A stretch of 64,000 bases of DNA from Planctomycetota bacterium (GTDB taxonomy: Bacteria > Planctomycetota > Planctomycetia > Planctomycetales > Planctomycetaceae). A program made the translations under genes and the position numbers. Of the stretch, positions 63,913 through 64,000 are shown one piece after another; positions within the stretch are counted from its first letter, which is position 1, and the number at the start of each line of letters is the position of its first letter. Where the stretch lies: contig QQVO01000046.1 in the NCBI GenBank assembly GCA_003388505.1, forward strand, positions 18,601-82,600, given 5' to 3'. The notes below the pieces were generated by a model. That model worked only from the letters and a program-made list of their open reading frames with translations, did no database searches and was not told the origin of the DNA.

Positions 63913-64000
63913 TTACTGGGGGTAGTCGGCGCCGGTCAGGCTTTCTAGGACGGATGTTTGCCACTGGTGGAGTTGATCGGCCAGGTTCTTCGCTGTTTCG
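63913..64000 (-). CDS. C-terminus of a sulfatase (partial)
   Basis: Only the last 28 residues are present: an end of ETAKNLADQLHQWQTS followed by VLESLTGADYPQ. The SLTGADY-type ending is typical of planctomycete sulfatases. The start, the formylglycine motif and most of the gene lie beyond the right edge. Confidence 0.6.
   Translation of the reverse strand, partial: ETAKNLADQLHQWQTSVLESLTGADYPQ

Overview
This 64 kb window is from a bacterial chromosome, high in G+C, and almost certainly from a member of the Planctomycetota. The evidence is a set of families typical of that phylum: DUF1549/DUF1553 haem-motif proteins paired with a DUF1501 protein, an ECF sigma factor coupled to a transmembrane anti-sigma fusion, a DUF1559 prepilin-like protein, sulfatases, PQQ-like and WD40 beta-propeller secreted proteins, and H4MPT-linked C1 genes (fae, mtdB). 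Genus and species cannot be told from the sequence alone. I saw no rRNA, tRNA or CRISPR array.

Layout. 1-3.5 kb: start of a WXG100-like protein, then a formaldehyde-oxidation module (ATP-grasp protein divergent from fae, followed by mtdB). 3.4-15.8 kb: a membrane Ser/Thr kinase, a DUF1549-DUF1501 pair closed by a strong terminator, an ECF sigma factor overlapping an anti-sigma/DUF1549/DUF1553 fusion, an M28 peptidase, glmS and a secreted esterase. 15.8-26.1 kb: an M48 lipoprotein peptidase, a di-haem peroxidase, a membrane-anchored PQQ-like propeller, and a ROK kinase/Ppx/archaeal-type phosphoglycerate mutase group. 26.3-41.1 kb: a very cysteine-rich HEAT-like protein, an enolase-superfamily enzyme, a phospholipid-methyltransferase-like enzyme, a zinc-ribbon/HEAT/WD40 protein, a DUF1559 prepilin, two TIM-barrel epimerases, a PL10 pectate lyase, a coiled-coil/haem/WD40 protein and an HExxH protein. 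41.4-48.1 kb: a His/Cys-rich lipoprotein, a small gene-sulfatase-pseudouridine synthase operon, an Na/Pi transporter and a CE15-like esterase. 48.1-53.3 kb: accessory region. 53.3-64 kb: oxidoreductases, another PQQ-like propeller, a prenyltransferase-fold/beta-helix protein, a broken FG-GAP/UnbV gene, a secreted propeller and the end of a sulfatase.

The most interesting stretch is 48.1-53.3 kb. Three tandem, mosaic Uma2 (PD-(D/E)XK) genes lie beside the inactivated C-terminus of an integron-type tyrosine recombinase. Downstream, and in the same orientation, are cassette-like units. Each unit's first bases are the exact or near-exact complement of a box at the start of its own terminal palindrome. 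Two of those palindromes share one architecture: stems of 15 and 17 bp carrying an unpaired G and an unpaired A six base pairs apart on the left arm, as in integron attC sites. The two units with genes encode proteins with nuclease-like (PD-(D/E)XK) motifs, one with a C-terminal RAMA-like domain. This looks like a decayed integron with the integrase and cassettes in the same orientation, carrying candidate defence nucleases.

Second-tier observations: a 76-bp element with a GAGCAAATTGCTC palindrome present twice 16 kb apart upstream of unrelated genes; the anti-sigma/DUF1549 fusion; a DUF1559 prepilin with calcium-loop-like repeats; and several dispersed non-coding repeat families in the gaps.
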